DNA from: Dyella sp. S184
GTDB lineage: Bacteria; Pseudomonadota; Gammaproteobacteria; Xanthomonadales; Rhodanobacteraceae
Reading direction: 5' to 3'
NCBI RefSeq assembly: GCF_009766065.1
Contig: NZ_LMUE01000002.1
Span: 183,599-247,598, forward strand
Length of the DNA: 64,000 bases
The translations under genes and the position numbers were made by a program. Shown piece after piece: positions 11,309 to 21,379 of the stretch (its first letter is position 1; the number at the start of each line of letters is the position of its first letter). Below the pieces are notes generated by a model. That model ran no database searches, was not told where the DNA came from, and was given only the letters and a program-made list of their open reading frames with translations.

Positions 11309-11980
11309 TCAGGCAGCTACGGCCGCATCCGGCTGCACTTCCGGTGCGGCATGCTGGAACGCCTCCAATTCATTGCACGCCTGATAGATCCGACGCAAGG
11401 TCGGGTAATTGTCCAGCGGCAATTTCCAGCGCAACGCGTTGTAGAACTGCGGTATCAAGCAGGCATCGGCCAGACCCGGCGTTTCGCCGTGGCAGTAACG
11501 ACCGGTCGCCGCATTGTCGGCCAGCATCGCCTCCAGCGACTTGAGGCCGGTAGCAATCCAGTGCCGCGACCACTCGGCACGCTGCGCCTCGTCGGCACCG
11601 AACTGCGATTCGAGTTGGTTAAGCACACGCAGATTACCCAGCGGATGGGTGTCGCAGGCGACGACCATGGCCATCGAGCGAACCCGTGCGCGTCCTCGTG
11701 CATCGACCGGAAGCAGTGCCGTTTCAAGCTCCGGATAAATGTCGTCGAGGTATTCCATGATCGCCAGTGACTGGGTAATCACGCGGTCGCCATCGAGCAG
11801 GCACGGGATCAGTTCCTGCGGATTGACCGTGCGATAGGCCGCCGCATGCTGCTCGCCGCCATCACGCAGCAGGTGTACCGGCCGCGATTCGTAGCTCAAA
11901 CCCTTCAGGTTCAAGGCGATGCGAACGCGGTATGCGGCGCTGGAACGCCAGTAACCGTAGAGCACCAAGCCGGTAGCCAT
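11309..11980 (-). CDS. maiA: Maleylacetoacetate isomerase
   Basis: 223 residues, zeta-class glutathione transferase. The glutathione-site motif SSAAYRVRIALNLK is near residue 13, followed by VNPQELIPCLLDGD and ITQSLAIMEYLDD; the C-terminal domain has CDTHPLGNLRVL and ADACLIPQFYNA. It isomerises maleylacetoacetate to fumarylacetoacetate in tyrosine degradation. The other pathway genes (hppD, hmgA, fahA) lie 13-16 kb away. It is convergent with pilU. Confidence 0.95.
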   Translation of the reverse strand: MATGLVLYGYWRSSAAYRVRIALNLKGLSYESRPVHLLRDGGEQHAAAYRTVNPQELIPCLLDGDRVITQSLAIMEYLDDIYPELETALLPVDARGRARVRSMAMVVACDTHPLGNLRVLNQLESQFGADEAQRAEWSRHWIATGLKSLEAMLADNAATGRYCHGETPGLADACLIPQFYNALRWKLPLDNYPTLRRIYQACNELEAFQHAAPEVQPDAAVAA

Positions 11981-12156
11981 GAGCCGTTCCCCCTGGACGA
12001 AAGTGGCAGTCTAGCCACAGTGTGACCTCGGCACATGGCTGTCGGCAACGCCCCTATTCAACCCGACCGCCATTTGCATCGATGCACAGGTCGCCGGACA
12101 ATAGGCGGTTACCGCCGGTCATGGCGGCTACAACCCGTTCCTACTGGAGTTTTGCC

Positions 12157-13338
12157 GTGTCAGTCATCCGCATGAGTGACCTCGATTTGCGCGACCAGCG
12201 CGTCCTGATCCGCGAGGATTTGAATGTACCGATCGACGACCACGGCCAGATCACCTCGACCCAGCGCCTCGATGCAGCCCTACCCACGATCCGGGCTGCC
12301 CGCGATGCCGGCGCGAAAGTACTGGTGCTGTCCCATCTGGGTCGTCCGAAGGAAGGCCGCTTCGACGCCGAATCCTCGCTGGCACCGGTTGCAGCGTGGC
12401 TGCGTGAGCAGCTCGGCACGCCGGTGCGGCTGGTGGCCGATTATCTGGACGGTGTCGAGGTGGCCGCCGGCGAGGTGGTGCTGCTGGAAAACTGCCGCAT
12501 GAATGTCGGCGAAGGCAAGGACGACGAAGCGCTGGCGAAGAAATATGCCGCGCTGTGCGACATCTTCGTGATGGATGCCTTCGGCACCGCGCACCGCGCG
12601 CAGGCCTCCACTCACGGTGTGATCAAATTCGCCCCGATAGCCGCCGCCGGCCCGCTGCTGTCGGCCGAGCTGGACGCGCTTGGCAAGGCGCTGGAGCATC
12701 CGGCGCATCCGCTGCTGGCAATCGTCGCCGGCTCCAAGGTCTCGACCAAGCTGACCCTACTGGATAACCTGATCGGCAAGGTCGACCAGTTGATCGTCGG
12801 TGGCGGCATCGCCAACACGTTCATCGCTGCGATGGGTCACTCGATTGGCAATTCCCTCTATGAGCCCGACCTGATCGACGCGGCGAAGAAGGTGCTCGCC
12901 GACGCGAAGCGCCGCGGCGCCCTGGTGCCGATGCCGGTCGACGTGGTGGTGGCACCAGCGTTTTCCGCGCAAGCACCGGCCACGGTGAAGCCGGTTGACC
13001 AGGTCAACGACCACGAAATGATCCTCGACATCGGGCCGGAGACCGCCAGGCGCTACGCCGAGCTGATCGCCAACGCCGGGACGGTGGTGTGGAATGGCCC
13101 GGTCGGCGTATTCGAATTCGACGCCTTCGGCCACGGTACCGAGACGCTGGCACGCGCCATCGCCGCCTCGCCGGCATTCTCGATCGCCGGTGGCGGCGAT
13201 ACGCTGGCCGCGGTGGACAAGTACGGCATCGCCGACGATGTCTCCTACATCTCCACCGGCGGTGGCGCCTTCCTCGAATTCCTCGAGGGCAAGGAACTGC
13301 CGGCAGTCACCGCGCTGAAGGCACGCGCGGCCCACTAA
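12157..13338 (+). CDS. pgk: Phosphoglycerate kinase
   Basis: 393 residues from GTG 12157; TGGAG sits seven bases upstream. The in-frame ATG at 12172 lacks a well-placed ribosome site, and farther upstream starts run into non-conserved sequence. Family marks are [22 protein letters not shown] with substrate-binding arginines, [26 protein letters not shown], and the nucleotide-binding [13 protein letters not shown] near the C terminus. It interconverts 1,3-bisphosphoglycerate and 3-phosphoglycerate with ATP formation. The stop overlaps the start of the HAD phosphatase gene by one base (TAATG). Confidence 0.98.
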   Translation: MSVIRMSDLDLRDQRVLIREDLNVPIDDHGQITSTQRLDAALPTIRAARDAGAKVLVLSHLGRPKEGRFDAESSLAPVAAWLREQLGTPVRLVADYLDGVEVAAGEVVLLENCRMNVGEGKDDEALAKKYAALCDIFVMDAFGTAHRAQASTHGVIKFAPIAAAGPLLSAELDALGKALEHPAHPLLAIVAGSKVSTKLTLLDNLIGKVDQLIVGGGIANTFIAAMGHSIGNSLYEPDLIDAAKKVLADAKRRGALVPMPVDVVVAPAFSAQAPATVKPVDQVNDHEMILDIGPETARRYAELIANAGTVVWNGPVGVFEFDAFGHGTETLARAIAASPAFSIAGGGDTLAAVDKYGIADDVSYISTGGGAFLEFLEGKELPAVTALKARAAH

Positions 13339-13976
13339 TGCTCTGCCTGTTCGACCTCGACGGCACGCTGATCGATTCCGAGCACGGCATCATCGCCTGC
13401 GTGAAACATGCGCTGGCGAAGCTGGACGTCCCGGCGCCACCGCAGGAGGAGCTGCGCGGGTGGATCGGTCCACCGCTGCGGCACAGCTTCGCGCCGCTGC
13501 TCGATCACGACCCGGTACGGATCGAGGCCGCGGTGGATCATTACCACGAGCGCTTCCACACCGATGGCTGGCGTGAACACGACATCTATCCCGGCATCGA
13601 GTCACTGATCGAGCGCCTGCTTGTTGTGGGTCACCAACTTGCCGTTGTCACCAGCAAGCCACAGCGACATGCCGCGCCGATCATCGCGCACCTGCCGTTC
13701 TGCGATGCATTCTTGCGTCTGTACGGGCCTGACCCGAATAGCGCACACAGCGAGAAGGCCTCGATGATCGCCGCCGCACTGGCTGACTTCGGCGCCAGAC
13801 CCGAAGACACCGTGATGATCGGTGATCGCCGTTTCGATATCGAAGGTGCACTGGCCAACCATGTGCGCGGCATCGGCGTGCTGTGGGGTTTCGGCAGCCG
13901 CGCGGAACTGGAGCAAGCCGGCGCCAGTGCGGTTGCGACCACGCCAGACGAATTGGCCGGTTTGCTGACAACTTGA
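13338..13976 (+). CDS. HAD-family phosphatase, phosphoglycolate phosphatase-like
   Basis: 212 residues starting at ATG 13338, sharing one base with the pgk stop. HAD motif I is DLDGTLIDS at residue 5, motif II AVVTSKP, and motif III/IV VMIGDRRFDIEGA; a small helical cap lies between motifs I and II. This fits the HAD-IA group of phosphoglycolate and 5'-nucleotide phosphatases. Coupling to pgk suggests removal of a glycolytic or phosphoglycolate side product, but the substrate is unknown. Confidence 0.88.
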   Translation: MLCLFDLDGTLIDSEHGIIACVKHALAKLDVPAPPQEELRGWIGPPLRHSFAPLLDHDPVRIEAAVDHYHERFHTDGWREHDIYPGIESLIERLLVVGHQLAVVTSKPQRHAAPIIAHLPFCDAFLRLYGPDPNSAHSEKASMIAAALADFGARPEDTVMIGDRRFDIEGALANHVRGIGVLWGFGSRAELEQAGASAVATTPDELAGLLTT

Positions 13977-13994
13977 CTGTTTCCCGCGCCTAAC

Positions 13995-14022
13995 AAAAAG
14001 CCGCGGCATGCCGCGGCTTTTG
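13995..14022. terminator. Bidirectional terminator between the HAD gene and tkt
   Basis: A perfect palindrome, AAAAGCCGCGG / CCGCGGCTTTT with a short CAT-type loop, lies between two converging genes. Confidence 0.85.
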
Positions 14023-14041
14023 GTATCGGTCAAAACCTGGC

Positions 14042-16045
14042 TCAGCGAATGACGCGTTTCACTGCATCCACCACGTGCGCCACCGTGAAGCCGAAGTGCT
14101 CGAACAGCTGCGGTGCCGGTGCCGAGGCACCGAACGTAGTCATGCCGACCACCTCGCCATCCAGGCCCACGTACTTGCACCAGAAGTCGGCGGTCGCCGC
14201 TTCCACCGCGACGCGGGCACGGCACCAACCCGGCAGCACGCCTTCGCGGTATTCCAGCGGCTGCGCATCGAATACCTCGGTGCACGGCATCGATACCACG
14301 CGGGCGGCTATGCCCTGCTGGGCCAGCGCGCGAGCAGCCTCCATCGCCAGTTCCACTTCCGAACCAGTGGCGATCAGAATCGCCTTGAACTTCGTATCCA
14401 GCGGATCGGACAGCACATAGGCACCGCGCGATATATCGGCGACCTGCTGCCCGCTGCGCTGCTGATGCTTGAGGTTCTGCCGCGAGAAAACCAGGCAGGC
14501 CGGTGCACCCTTGCGCTCGATCGCTACCTTCCACGACACCGCCGATTCCACCGCATCGCACGGACGCCACACCTGATTGTTCGGGATGTAACGCAACGAG
14601 GCCAGATGTTCGACTGGCTGATGGGTCGGGCCGTCCTCGCCCAGGCCGATCGAGTCATGCGTGTACACGTGGATCGCGTGCGCCGGGATCAGCGCGCTCA
14701 TGCGCACGGCGTTACGGGCGTAATCGGAAAACACCAGGAAGGTGGCGTCGTACGGAATGAAGCCGCCGTGCAGGGCCACGCCATTGGCGATCGCGGTCAT
14801 GCCGAATTCGCGCACGCCATAGTAGACGTAGTTGCCGTTGGGGTCATGGCCGTTGCCGGCGTCGACGCTACCCTTCCACTTGGTGAGGTTGGAGCCGGCA
14901 AGGTCGGCCGAGCCGCCAATCAGTTCCGGCAGCAACGGGGCGAACGCCTCGATGCTCATCTGCGATGCCTTGCGCGAGGCGATAGTGGGACCGTCGGCCT
15001 GCAGCTTGTCGACAAAGGCTTGCGACTTGGCGGGCCAGTCGGCCGGCAGCTCGCCACTCATGCGGCGATTGAACTCGGCCGCCAGTTCCGGGAAAGCCGC
15101 GATGTATTTGGCAAGCGCGTCGTGCCAGGCCTGCTCGGCCTCGATACCTGCCTTGCGATGATCCCAGCCAGCGTAGATCTCGGCCGGGATCTCGAACGGC
15201 GCAGAATGCCAGTCCAGCTCGTCACGGGCAGCAGCGACCTCGTCCTTGCCCAGCGCGGCACCGTGGCTCTCTTCCTTGCCCTGCTTGTGCGGCGCGCCGA
15301 AACCAATGATGGTTTTGGCGCAAATAAGCGTGGGCTTTTCGCTCTGGCTCGTCGCCGCTTTCAACGCCGCGGCAATCGCTGCCGCGTCATGGCCGTCGAC
15401 GCCACGGATCACGTTCCAGCCGTAGGCCTCGAAGCGCTCCGGCGTGTTGTCGGTGAACCAGCCATGCACTTCACCGTCGATCGAAATGCCGTTGTCGTCA
15501 TAGACCGCCACCAGCTTGCCAAGCTTCCAGGTGCCGGCCAGCGAGGCCACTTCGTGCGAAATGCCTTCCATCAGGCAGCCATCGCCGAGGAAAACATAGG
15601 TGTGGTGATCGACCACCTCATGGCCTGGGCGGTTGAAGTGCGCCGCCAGCACCTTCTCGGCCAGCGCGAAACCCACGGCATTCGCCAGACCCTGGCCCAG
15701 CGGACCCGTGGTGGTTTCCACGCCCGGGGTTTCGCTGGCTTCCGGATGGCCAGCCGTCTTCGAATGCAGCTGGCGGAAGCGCTTGAGCTGCCCGATCGGC
15801 AGGTCGAAGCCGGTCAGGTGCAGCAAGGCGTACTGCAGCATCGAGCCGTGGCCATTGGAAAGCACGAAACGGTCGCGGTTGGCCCACTTGGGGTTGGCCG
15901 GGTTGAACTGCAGAAAATCGTTCCACAGCACCTCGGCGATGTCCGCCATGCCCATCGGCATGCCCGGATGGCCGGAATTGGCCGCCTCCACGGCGTCCAT
16001 GGCAAGGGCGCGCACGGCGTTGGCGAGTTCGCGGCGGGTGGTCAT
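14042..16045 (-). CDS. tkt: Transketolase
   Basis: 667 residues, normal for bacterial TktA. The thiamine diphosphate region is [20 protein letters not shown] followed by [10 protein letters not shown]. The N-terminal [19 protein letters not shown] and [15 protein letters not shown] and the C-terminal [16 protein letters not shown] are all intact. It moves two-carbon units in the non-oxidative pentose phosphate pathway. It sits among pgk, fba, pyk and gap but in its own transcription unit, convergent with the pgk pair. Confidence 0.98.
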   Translation of the reverse strand: MTTRRELANAVRALAMDAVEAANSGHPGMPMGMADIAEVLWNDFLQFNPANPKWANRDRFVLSNGHGSMLQYALLHLTGFDLPIGQLKRFRQLHSKTAGHPEASETPGVETTTGPLGQGLANAVGFALAEKVLAAHFNRPGHEVVDHHTYVFLGDGCLMEGISHEVASLAGTWKLGKLVAVYDDNGISIDGEVHGWFTDNTPERFEAYGWNVIRGVDGHDAAAIAAALKAATSQSEKPTLICAKTIIGFGAPHKQGKEESHGAALGKDEVAAARDELDWHSAPFEIPAEIYAGWDHRKAGIEAEQAWHDALAKYIAAFPELAAEFNRRMSGELPADWPAKSQAFVDKLQADGPTIASRKASQMSIEAFAPLLPELIGGSADLAGSNLTKWKGSVDAGNGHDPNGNYVYYGVREFGMTAIANGVALHGGFIPYDATFLVFSDYARNAVRMSALIPAHAIHVYTHDSIGLGEDGPTHQPVEHLASLRYIPNNQVWRPCDAVESAVSWKVAIERKGAPACLVFSRQNLKHQQRSGQQVADISRGAYVLSDPLDTKFKAILIATGSEVELAMEAARALAQQGIAARVVSMPCTEVFDAQPLEYREGVLPGWCRARVAVEAATADFWCKYVGLDGEVVGMTTFGASAPAPQLFEHFGFTVAHVVDAVKRVIR

Positions 16046-16486
16046 CGATCAGTCTCCGGAAGGCTTGGCAAAACGCAGATTGTCGCCGATCCGAGGCGAC
16101 GATGTCGCCTTGATCACCTCGTGTGCACCTCGTTTATTCGTTCAATGGTGCAGTGCACGGTCTCCGTTCGCCGCTATCTGCGTATGCCCCCCAAGTACCT
16201 GAGGTCCACCACCACATGAAAGAAAACGAAAACTTCCAGTGGAGATCACCCCACTCGTTTTTGCCAGCCTGTCTGCGCTGCTGCCCGCGACCATCTGCCG
16301 CTATTCCGCCCCTTGAGCAGCCTTGACATTAACCCCTCCTTAATATTGTACCGAACGGTATTGGAACCCTTCAGCACCACCCCGGTCTACTGCACCAAGC
16401 ACCGCCTAACCAGGCGGCCGCGAAAGTCGTGGCATCACCTTTCCCCGAGGCGCCACGGCCTGATCAAAACAAGAGGATTACCCCCG
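16046..16486. other. Intergenic region between tkt and the first Ax21-like gene
   Basis: 440 bp with no convincing gene. It has a TTGACA box at 16323-16328, and an imperfect palindrome at 16348-16361 that is also found upstream of the second Ax21-like gene. A small hairpin (GTCGCC / GGCGAC) lies close to the tkt start. Confidence 0.6.
16348..16361. promoter_or_regulatory. Palindrome in the Ax21-1 promoter region
   Basis: TACCG-AA-CGGTA within GTACCGAACGGTAT, 139 bp before the start codon and about 20 bp after a TTGACA box. An equivalent palindrome lies at nearly the same distance before the paralogous gene (17186-17199). It may be an operator; the regulator is unknown. Confidence 0.45.
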
Positions 16487-17080
16487 ATGAACAAGAACAA
16501 GATTCTGCTTGCTGCTGCCCTTGCCACCGCCGGCCTGGTGGCCGTTCCTGCCGCTTTCGCCCAGAACGCCGCCAATCCCACCTCCCAGCAGGGCTGGTAC
16601 GTCGCCGCCAATGCCGGCTATGCCGGTATCGACAAGGGTCCGTACGACAACGGCGCTGTCGCCGGTGGCGTCACCGGCGGCTATCGCTTCGCGATCAACC
16701 CGGCAACCTCGCTGGGCGTGGAAGTGGGCTACCAGTACCTGGGCCAGGTCACCGCACGCGGTCTGTCGAGTGATTCGTCGGCCGATTCCAAGCTGCGCGG
16801 TACCACCGCCGGTCTGAACCTTCGCTACAACATCAGCCCGAGCTGGTATGGCGAACTGCGCGGCGGCGCGTTCTATGCCCAGGGTCAGGGTCTCACCGAC
16901 AGCGCGAACCCGCAGTACCAGCAGTTCAACCGCACCCAGTATTACGCCGGTGCAGGCGTGGGCTACAACATCACCCCGCAGCTGAGCATGGGCTTGAACT
17001 ACAACTACTACAACGGCACTGGCAGGGACGTCGAACTGCAGACCAGCGCCTACACCGTCAGCGCGGAATACCGCTTCTGA
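16487..17080 (+). CDS. Ax21-family outer-membrane beta-barrel protein, copy 1
   Basis: 197 residues from ATG 16487 with AAGAGGA upstream. A signal peptide (cleavage near AFA-QN) precedes a barrel with alternating aromatic strands and a C-terminal strand ending in Phe (VSAEYRF), the signature for BamA insertion. GWYVAANAGYAGIDKGPYDN matches the start of Ax21-type proteins of Xanthomonads. The family was once reported as a secreted quorum or elicitor factor; a plain small outer-membrane barrel is the safer description. The paralogue follows directly, and each copy has its own terminator, so they are probably transcribed separately. Confidence 0.88.
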   Translation: MNKNKILLAAALATAGLVAVPAAFAQNAANPTSQQGWYVAANAGYAGIDKGPYDNGAVAGGVTGGYRFAINPATSLGVEVGYQYLGQVTARGLSSDSSADSKLRGTTAGLNLRYNISPSWYGELRGGAFYAQGQGLTDSANPQYQQFNRTQYYAGAGVGYNITPQLSMGLNYNYYNGTGRDVELQTSAYTVSAEYRF

Positions 17081-17111
17081 CCAGCGACTTCCCCGTAAGT
17101 ACAGCACCGAG

Positions 17112-17141
17112 AGACGGGCGTTACGACGCCCGTTTCCTTTT
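17112..17141 (+). terminator. Terminator after Ax21-like copy 1
   Basis: Stem ACGGGCGT / ACGCCCGT with loop TACG, followed by a T-rich tract. Confidence 0.8.
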
Positions 17142-17185
17142 ACGAATCATGGTTTTGCCCCAAAACTTAACTAGCCCTTAATACT

Positions 17186-17199
17186 ATACTAATAAGTAT
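17186..17199. promoter_or_regulatory. Palindrome in the Ax21-2 promoter region
   Basis: ATACT-AATA-AGTAT, 141 bp before the start codon, in the same setting (CCTTAATA upstream, TGRA downstream) as the palindrome before copy 1. It overlaps a TATACT -10-like box at 17185-17190. Confidence 0.45.
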
Positions 17200-17326
17200 T
17201 GAATCTTCTCGGGGCAACTCCATCTAACTGCTTAGTGCTTGCCGAACTCTGGTTTGGCCACACCCGGCGTCGCGCCCATTTCCCCAACCGGCCGGCGACC
17301 GTTTTTGTCATAACAGGAGAATCTCC

Positions 17327-17923
17327 ATGAAAAAGACACTTATTGCCGTCGCCCTTGCTGCGACCAGCGCACTCGCCATTCCTGCTGCCTTCGCGCAGAA
17401 CGCACCGGCTGACAACGGCGGCTGGTTCGTCAACGGCAATGTCGGCCGCACCGCCATCGATCAGGGTCCGTACGACAATGGCCACGACACCGGCTATGCA
17501 CTCAATGGCGGTTACCGCTGGGCGCTGGCACCGAACTTCTCCCTGGGTGGCGAAGTGGGTTACAACGACTTGGGCAACATCCGCGCCAAGAACATCTTCA
17601 ACAGCCAGTCGGTGATCGCCCCGGGCAAGTCCCAGCTGCATGGCTGGACCGCTGGTGCCAACGCCCATCTGGATCTCAGCCCGAACTGGTACCTCAGCGG
17701 TCGCGCCGGCCTCTATAGCTGGACCGGTCACGGCATGAGCAATGACGTCAACCCGGTCAACAAGAGCCTGAGCGACAACAGCTGGTACAGCGGCGTGGGT
17801 GTGGGCTACAACATCACCAGCAACCTCAGTGTCGGCCTGAACTACGACTACTTCGACGCGAAGAAGCACAACGTCGACCTGAGCACCGACATGGTCTCGG
17901 CCAGCGCGGAATACCGCTTCTGA
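17327..17923 (+). CDS. Ax21-family outer-membrane beta-barrel protein, copy 2
   Basis: 198 residues with AGGAGA upstream. The signal peptide is cleaved near AFA-QN, and the mature protein starts with GGWFVNGNVGRTAIDQGPYDN, parallel to copy 1. It ends in ASAEYRF, again the C-terminal Phe of an outer-membrane barrel. The two copies share architecture, the GPYDN block, GVGYNITxxLSxGLNYxY near the end, and their promoter layout, so they are tandem paralogues. The loops differ, which could reflect different surface properties. Confidence 0.88.
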   Translation: MKKTLIAVALAATSALAIPAAFAQNAPADNGGWFVNGNVGRTAIDQGPYDNGHDTGYALNGGYRWALAPNFSLGGEVGYNDLGNIRAKNIFNSQSVIAPGKSQLHGWTAGANAHLDLSPNWYLSGRAGLYSWTGHGMSNDVNPVNKSLSDNSWYSGVGVGYNITSNLSVGLNYDYFDAKKHNVDLSTDMVSASAEYRF

Positions 17924-17948
17924 TCGATTGACCCATGCTCTGTAACGA

Positions 17949-17979
17949 GAACGGGCGCCGCGAGGCGCCCGTTCTTTTT
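17949..17979 (+). terminator. Terminator after Ax21-like copy 2
   Basis: Eleven-base stem GAACGGGCGCC / GGCGCCCGTTC with loop GCGA and a run of five T. Confidence 0.9.
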
Positions 17980-18029
17980 ACTCAATGCATCCGGATCCCG
18001 GATCGTGCGCAGGATGCGCTTCGGCTCGA

Positions 18030-19034
18030 TCAGCCCTTCCACTGACCCAGTGCAGCCAGGCCGTTGTCACGCGCGCGGGCATGCACGGTCTTCTGCGCGT
18101 CGGCGTAGTTCGCCTTCATGTCCTTCGCCCACAGCTTCAACGCCGCCTGCTGCATGGCGCGACCGTAGGAGAACGACAGCGGCCACGGATGCGGGCCGAT
18201 CTGATTCATCGCATTCAGATGCGCGGTGGACTGCTCGTCGCTCTGGCCGCCGGAGAGGAACACGATACCCGGCAGCGAAGCCGGCACGGTGGTCTTGAGC
18301 ACACGCACGGTGGCCTCGGCCACTTCCTCGACATCGACCTGCTCGTCCGAGTCCTTGCCCGGGATGACCATGCTGACCTTCAGGATGGTGCCTTCCAACA
18401 TCACGTTCTGCTCGTACAGCGCATTGAACAGGCTGCGCAGCACGGCTTCGTGCACCTCGTAGCTGACTTCGATGCTGTGGTCGCCGTCCATGATCACTTC
18501 CGGCTCGACCATCGGCACGATGCCCGCTTCCTGGCAGAGCGCGGCGTAGCGGGCCAGCACATGGCAGTTCGCCTCGATCGCGGTGGAGCTGGGGTTGTCT
18601 TCGCTGATGTTGATCACCGCGCGCCACTTGGCGAACTGTGCACCCAGCTTGGCGTATTCCTGCAGGCGTTCGCGCAGGCCATCCAGACCCTCCGTAACCA
18701 CATCACCAGGGAAACCGGCCAGCGGCTGCGGGCCCTTGTCGACCTTGATGCCCGGGATGATGCCCAGCTTCTTCATCAGCTGGGTGAACGGCACGCCGTC
18801 CTTGGTCGACTGGCGGATCGTCTCGTCGTACAGGATCGCGCCGGAGATGTGCTCGTTCAGGCCTGGCGTGGTCAGCAGCAACTCACGGTAGGCGCGACGG
18901 TTTTCTTCGGTGTTCTCGATGCCGACGGCCTCGAAACGCTTCTTGATGGTGTTGGTCGACTCGTCGATGGCGATGATGCCCTTGCCGGGCGCGACCATCG
19001 CCAGGGCGATGCTTTCGAGATCTTCAATACTCAT
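18030..19034 (-). CDS. fba: Class I fructose-bisphosphate aldolase
   Basis: 334 residues from ATG 19034 (GGAG six bases upstream); an upstream in-frame extension to 19112 was rejected. It is the Schiff-base type of aldolase: GKGIIAIDEST near the start, KVDKG, EPEVIMDGDHS, and the lysine in ILKVSMVIPGKDS, which aligns with the imine-forming Lys of animal aldolase, then PGIVFLSGGQSDE. It splits fructose-1,6-bisphosphate. No class II aldolase is seen here. It lies next to pyk in the same direction but with a secreted-protein gene between them. Confidence 0.95.
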   Translation of the reverse strand: MSIEDLESIALAMVAPGKGIIAIDESTNTIKKRFEAVGIENTEENRRAYRELLLTTPGLNEHISGAILYDETIRQSTKDGVPFTQLMKKLGIIPGIKVDKGPQPLAGFPGDVVTEGLDGLRERLQEYAKLGAQFAKWRAVINISEDNPSSTAIEANCHVLARYAALCQEAGIVPMVEPEVIMDGDHSIEVSYEVHEAVLRSLFNALYEQNVMLEGTILKVSMVIPGKDSDEQVDVEEVAEATVRVLKTTVPASLPGIVFLSGGQSDEQSTAHLNAMNQIGPHPWPLSFSYGRAMQQAALKLWAKDMKANYADAQKTVHARARDNGLAALGQWKG

Positions 19035-19181
19035 GACGACTCCGTGGTGCGAGGGCGGCTTCCGCCAGCACAAAGGTTGAAGCCGCCTCGCATGCGAAAC
19101 GGCACGGTTCAAAACGTCAATTATAGGCCAGTTTGGCCGAACGGATGCGCCGGCTCTCGCGAGCGCCGAATCAATACCGAT

Positions 19182-19628
19182 TCAGGGCGCGTAGCCGGGC
19201 AGCTTGCACGCATCCATCAGCTGCTGGCGCTGCGCCGGGTCGGCCGGCGCATTGAACACCACCGTGTAATAAGTGGCGACGGGCTGGCCGATGCGATTGC
19301 TCAGCGATGGACCGTAGCGGAAATTGGCGACCGCACTGCGTGCGGCCGGACCCAGATCGCTCTTGGGTACCAGCTTGGCCACCTGCACATCCATCGGCAC
19401 ACCGTCGGAGCCGACCGTGTAGGTCACCGCGGCGCAGCCGGGCTTGTCCAGATTCAGCCCGCTGTTAGGCGCATCCATCTGCACCTTGGGGTTGATCTGG
19501 ATCCAATAGCGATAGAGATCCTGCTGGTCGATCTGGCGTGCCTGATCCTGCGCCAGCACCGGTGCCACAAAACCCAGCGCCAATGCCAGCAACAAGCCCT
19601 GGCGAAGCGGGCGAAACATCGTTTTCAT
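19182..19628 (-). CDS. Secreted protein with a TonB C-terminal-like domain
   Basis: 148 residues with a signal peptide (LLLALALGFVAPVLAQ). The mature part, GCAAVTYTVGSDGVPMDVQVAKLVP followed by ARSAVANFRYGPS, looks like the beta-alpha-beta fold of the TonB C-terminal domain, but there is no transmembrane anchor or proline-rich linker. It is therefore not a complete energy transducer; such short periplasmic forms are common in Xanthomonads and their role is unknown. Confidence 0.75.
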   Translation of the reverse strand: MKTMFRPLRQGLLLALALGFVAPVLAQDQARQIDQQDLYRYWIQINPKVQMDAPNSGLNLDKPGCAAVTYTVGSDGVPMDVQVAKLVPKSDLGPAARSAVANFRYGPSLSNRIGQPVATYYTVVFNAPADPAQRQQLMDACKLPGYAP

Positions 19629-19734
19629 GGCGATCTCCTGTGCAGGACCTGATGGACGTCAAGGATCAAAGTGTAATCGTCATACCCATCATTGGCGGCA
19701 AGTACCCAGTCGGTTGGACAGCCGTGCGTCAGCC

Positions 19735-21210
19735 TCAGAGATCCCGCAGACTCTCCACCATGCCGTCGGCACCGACTGAGAGCAGCTTCAGGGTATTGGT
19801 ACCGCCGCCCTGGCCCATATGGTCGCCGTGGGTAAGCACCACGCGGTCACCCTCGTTCAGGCGACCTTGCGCGAATAGCTGCTGCACTGCGGCGCGCGCG
19901 GTGGCGGCCGAGTTCTGGCCCACGTGCGCCACAAACTCGACCGGTTGCACGTCGCGCAGCATCAACATGCGGCGACGCGCACCGGCCAGTGGCGACAGTG
20001 CATAGATCGGGACTGCCGTACGGTAGCGCGACAACCATTGCGCGGTGGCGCCGGACTCGGTCAGCGCCACGATGGCGCGCACACCGAGTTCGCCGGCCAG
20101 CAGCATCGCTGCGAGCGCGATCGCCTGGTCAGTACGATCCAGCCGGTGCGCCGCCGTGGTCAGGTCTTCCTTCGGCTCGAACTGGCGCTCGGCGCCGAGA
20201 CAGATCCGGCGCATCGCCGCCACGGCCTTGTCCGGATGCGCGCCGGCGGCGGTTTCCTCCGACAGCATCACCGCGTCGGTGCCGTCGATCACCGCGTTCG
20301 CCACATCCAGCACCTCGGCCCGGGTCGGGATCGGCGAGCGCACCATCGACTGCAGCATCTGCGTGGCGGTGATCACCGCGCGATTGCGCTGCACCGATTC
20401 GCGGATGATCTTCTTCTGCAGACCGGGCAGTTCGGCATCGCCGATCTCCACCCCGAGATCGCCACGCGCCACCATCACCACATCGGAGGCATCGATGATC
20501 TCGCCCAGCACCGGGATCGCGTCAGCGCGTTCGATCTTCGCCACCAGCGCGGCGCTGCCGCCAGCCTCGAGCAGCAGGCGACGCGCCTGATGCATATCCT
20601 CGGCCGAGCGCACGAACGACACGGCAAGGAAATCCGCACCGATCTCGGCAGCCAGCTTGATATCGGCCTTGTCCTTGTCCGACAGCGCCGTCACCGAAAG
20701 GCCGCCGCCCTGCCGGTTGAGGCCCTTGCGATTGGACAGCTTGCCGCCGATGAGTACGCGACAACGCACCTCGGCGCCGACCACCTCAAGCACGGTCAGC
20801 GCGACCAGTCCGTCGTCCAGCAACAGCACGTCGTCGGCGTGCACGTCGTGCGGTAACTCGTAGTAACTGACACCGACCCGCGTGGCATCGCCGGCCGGTG
20901 CATCCGGGCGGCAATCGAGAACGAACAACGCGCCGTCGGCCAGCTCCACCGGCCCGTTCGCAAACGTCTCGATGCGGATCTTGGGTCCCTGCAGGTCGGC
21001 CAGTATGCCGACCTCGCGGCCGGCGGCAGTCGAGGCTGCACGAACTGCATTGGCGCGCGCGCGATGATCATCAGGCACGCCATGCGAAAGGTTGAGACGA
21101 ACCACGTTGACGCCTTCGGCGATCAACTTCTCGAGCATACCGGGAACATCGGTGGCGGGACCCAGGGTGGCGACGATCTTGGTGCGGCGCATTTGGCTAT
21201 CGGTAGTCAT
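19735..21210 (-). CDS. pyk: Pyruvate kinase
   Basis: 491 residues from ATG 21210 (MTTDSQMRRTKIVATLGPA). An upstream reading to 21255 was rejected, and the ATG at 21192 has no ribosome site. Conserved parts are VVRLNLSHG, the barrel loops with LSDKDKADI, the catalytic lysine in AKIERADAI, VARGDLGVEIG, and ATQMLQSM. The C-terminal regulatory domain ends near residue 490. It produces pyruvate and ATP as the last glycolytic step. Confidence 0.97.
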   Translation of the reverse strand: MTTDSQMRRTKIVATLGPATDVPGMLEKLIAEGVNVVRLNLSHGVPDDHRARANAVRAASTAAGREVGILADLQGPKIRIETFANGPVELADGALFVLDCRPDAPAGDATRVGVSYYELPHDVHADDVLLLDDGLVALTVLEVVGAEVRCRVLIGGKLSNRKGLNRQGGGLSVTALSDKDKADIKLAAEIGADFLAVSFVRSAEDMHQARRLLLEAGGSAALVAKIERADAIPVLGEIIDASDVVMVARGDLGVEIGDAELPGLQKKIIRESVQRNRAVITATQMLQSMVRSPIPTRAEVLDVANAVIDGTDAVMLSEETAAGAHPDKAVAAMRRICLGAERQFEPKEDLTTAAHRLDRTDQAIALAAMLLAGELGVRAIVALTESGATAQWLSRYRTAVPIYALSPLAGARRRMLMLRDVQPVEFVAHVGQNSAATARAAVQQLFAQGRLNEGDRVVLTHGDHMGQGGGTNTLKLLSVGADGMVESLRDL

Positions 21211-21379
21211 TGCTTCACTAGTTTGGCAGTCCTCGCCAGAGCCTAACAGAACCACGTTTAGTCGCTACGCTCGCCGCAAGATATCGGGATTGCCAGCACC
21301 ATCGCATGGCACGACCAACAACACCAACCGACCACTGCGATAACCAAGACGCCTGGCGCGTGAGCGCCGTGTCGATATG

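Noticed and set aside
14075..16219. 714-codon plus-strand frame
   Set aside because: Exactly antisense to transketolase; the His/Arg-rich product is the usual mirror of a GC-rich gene.
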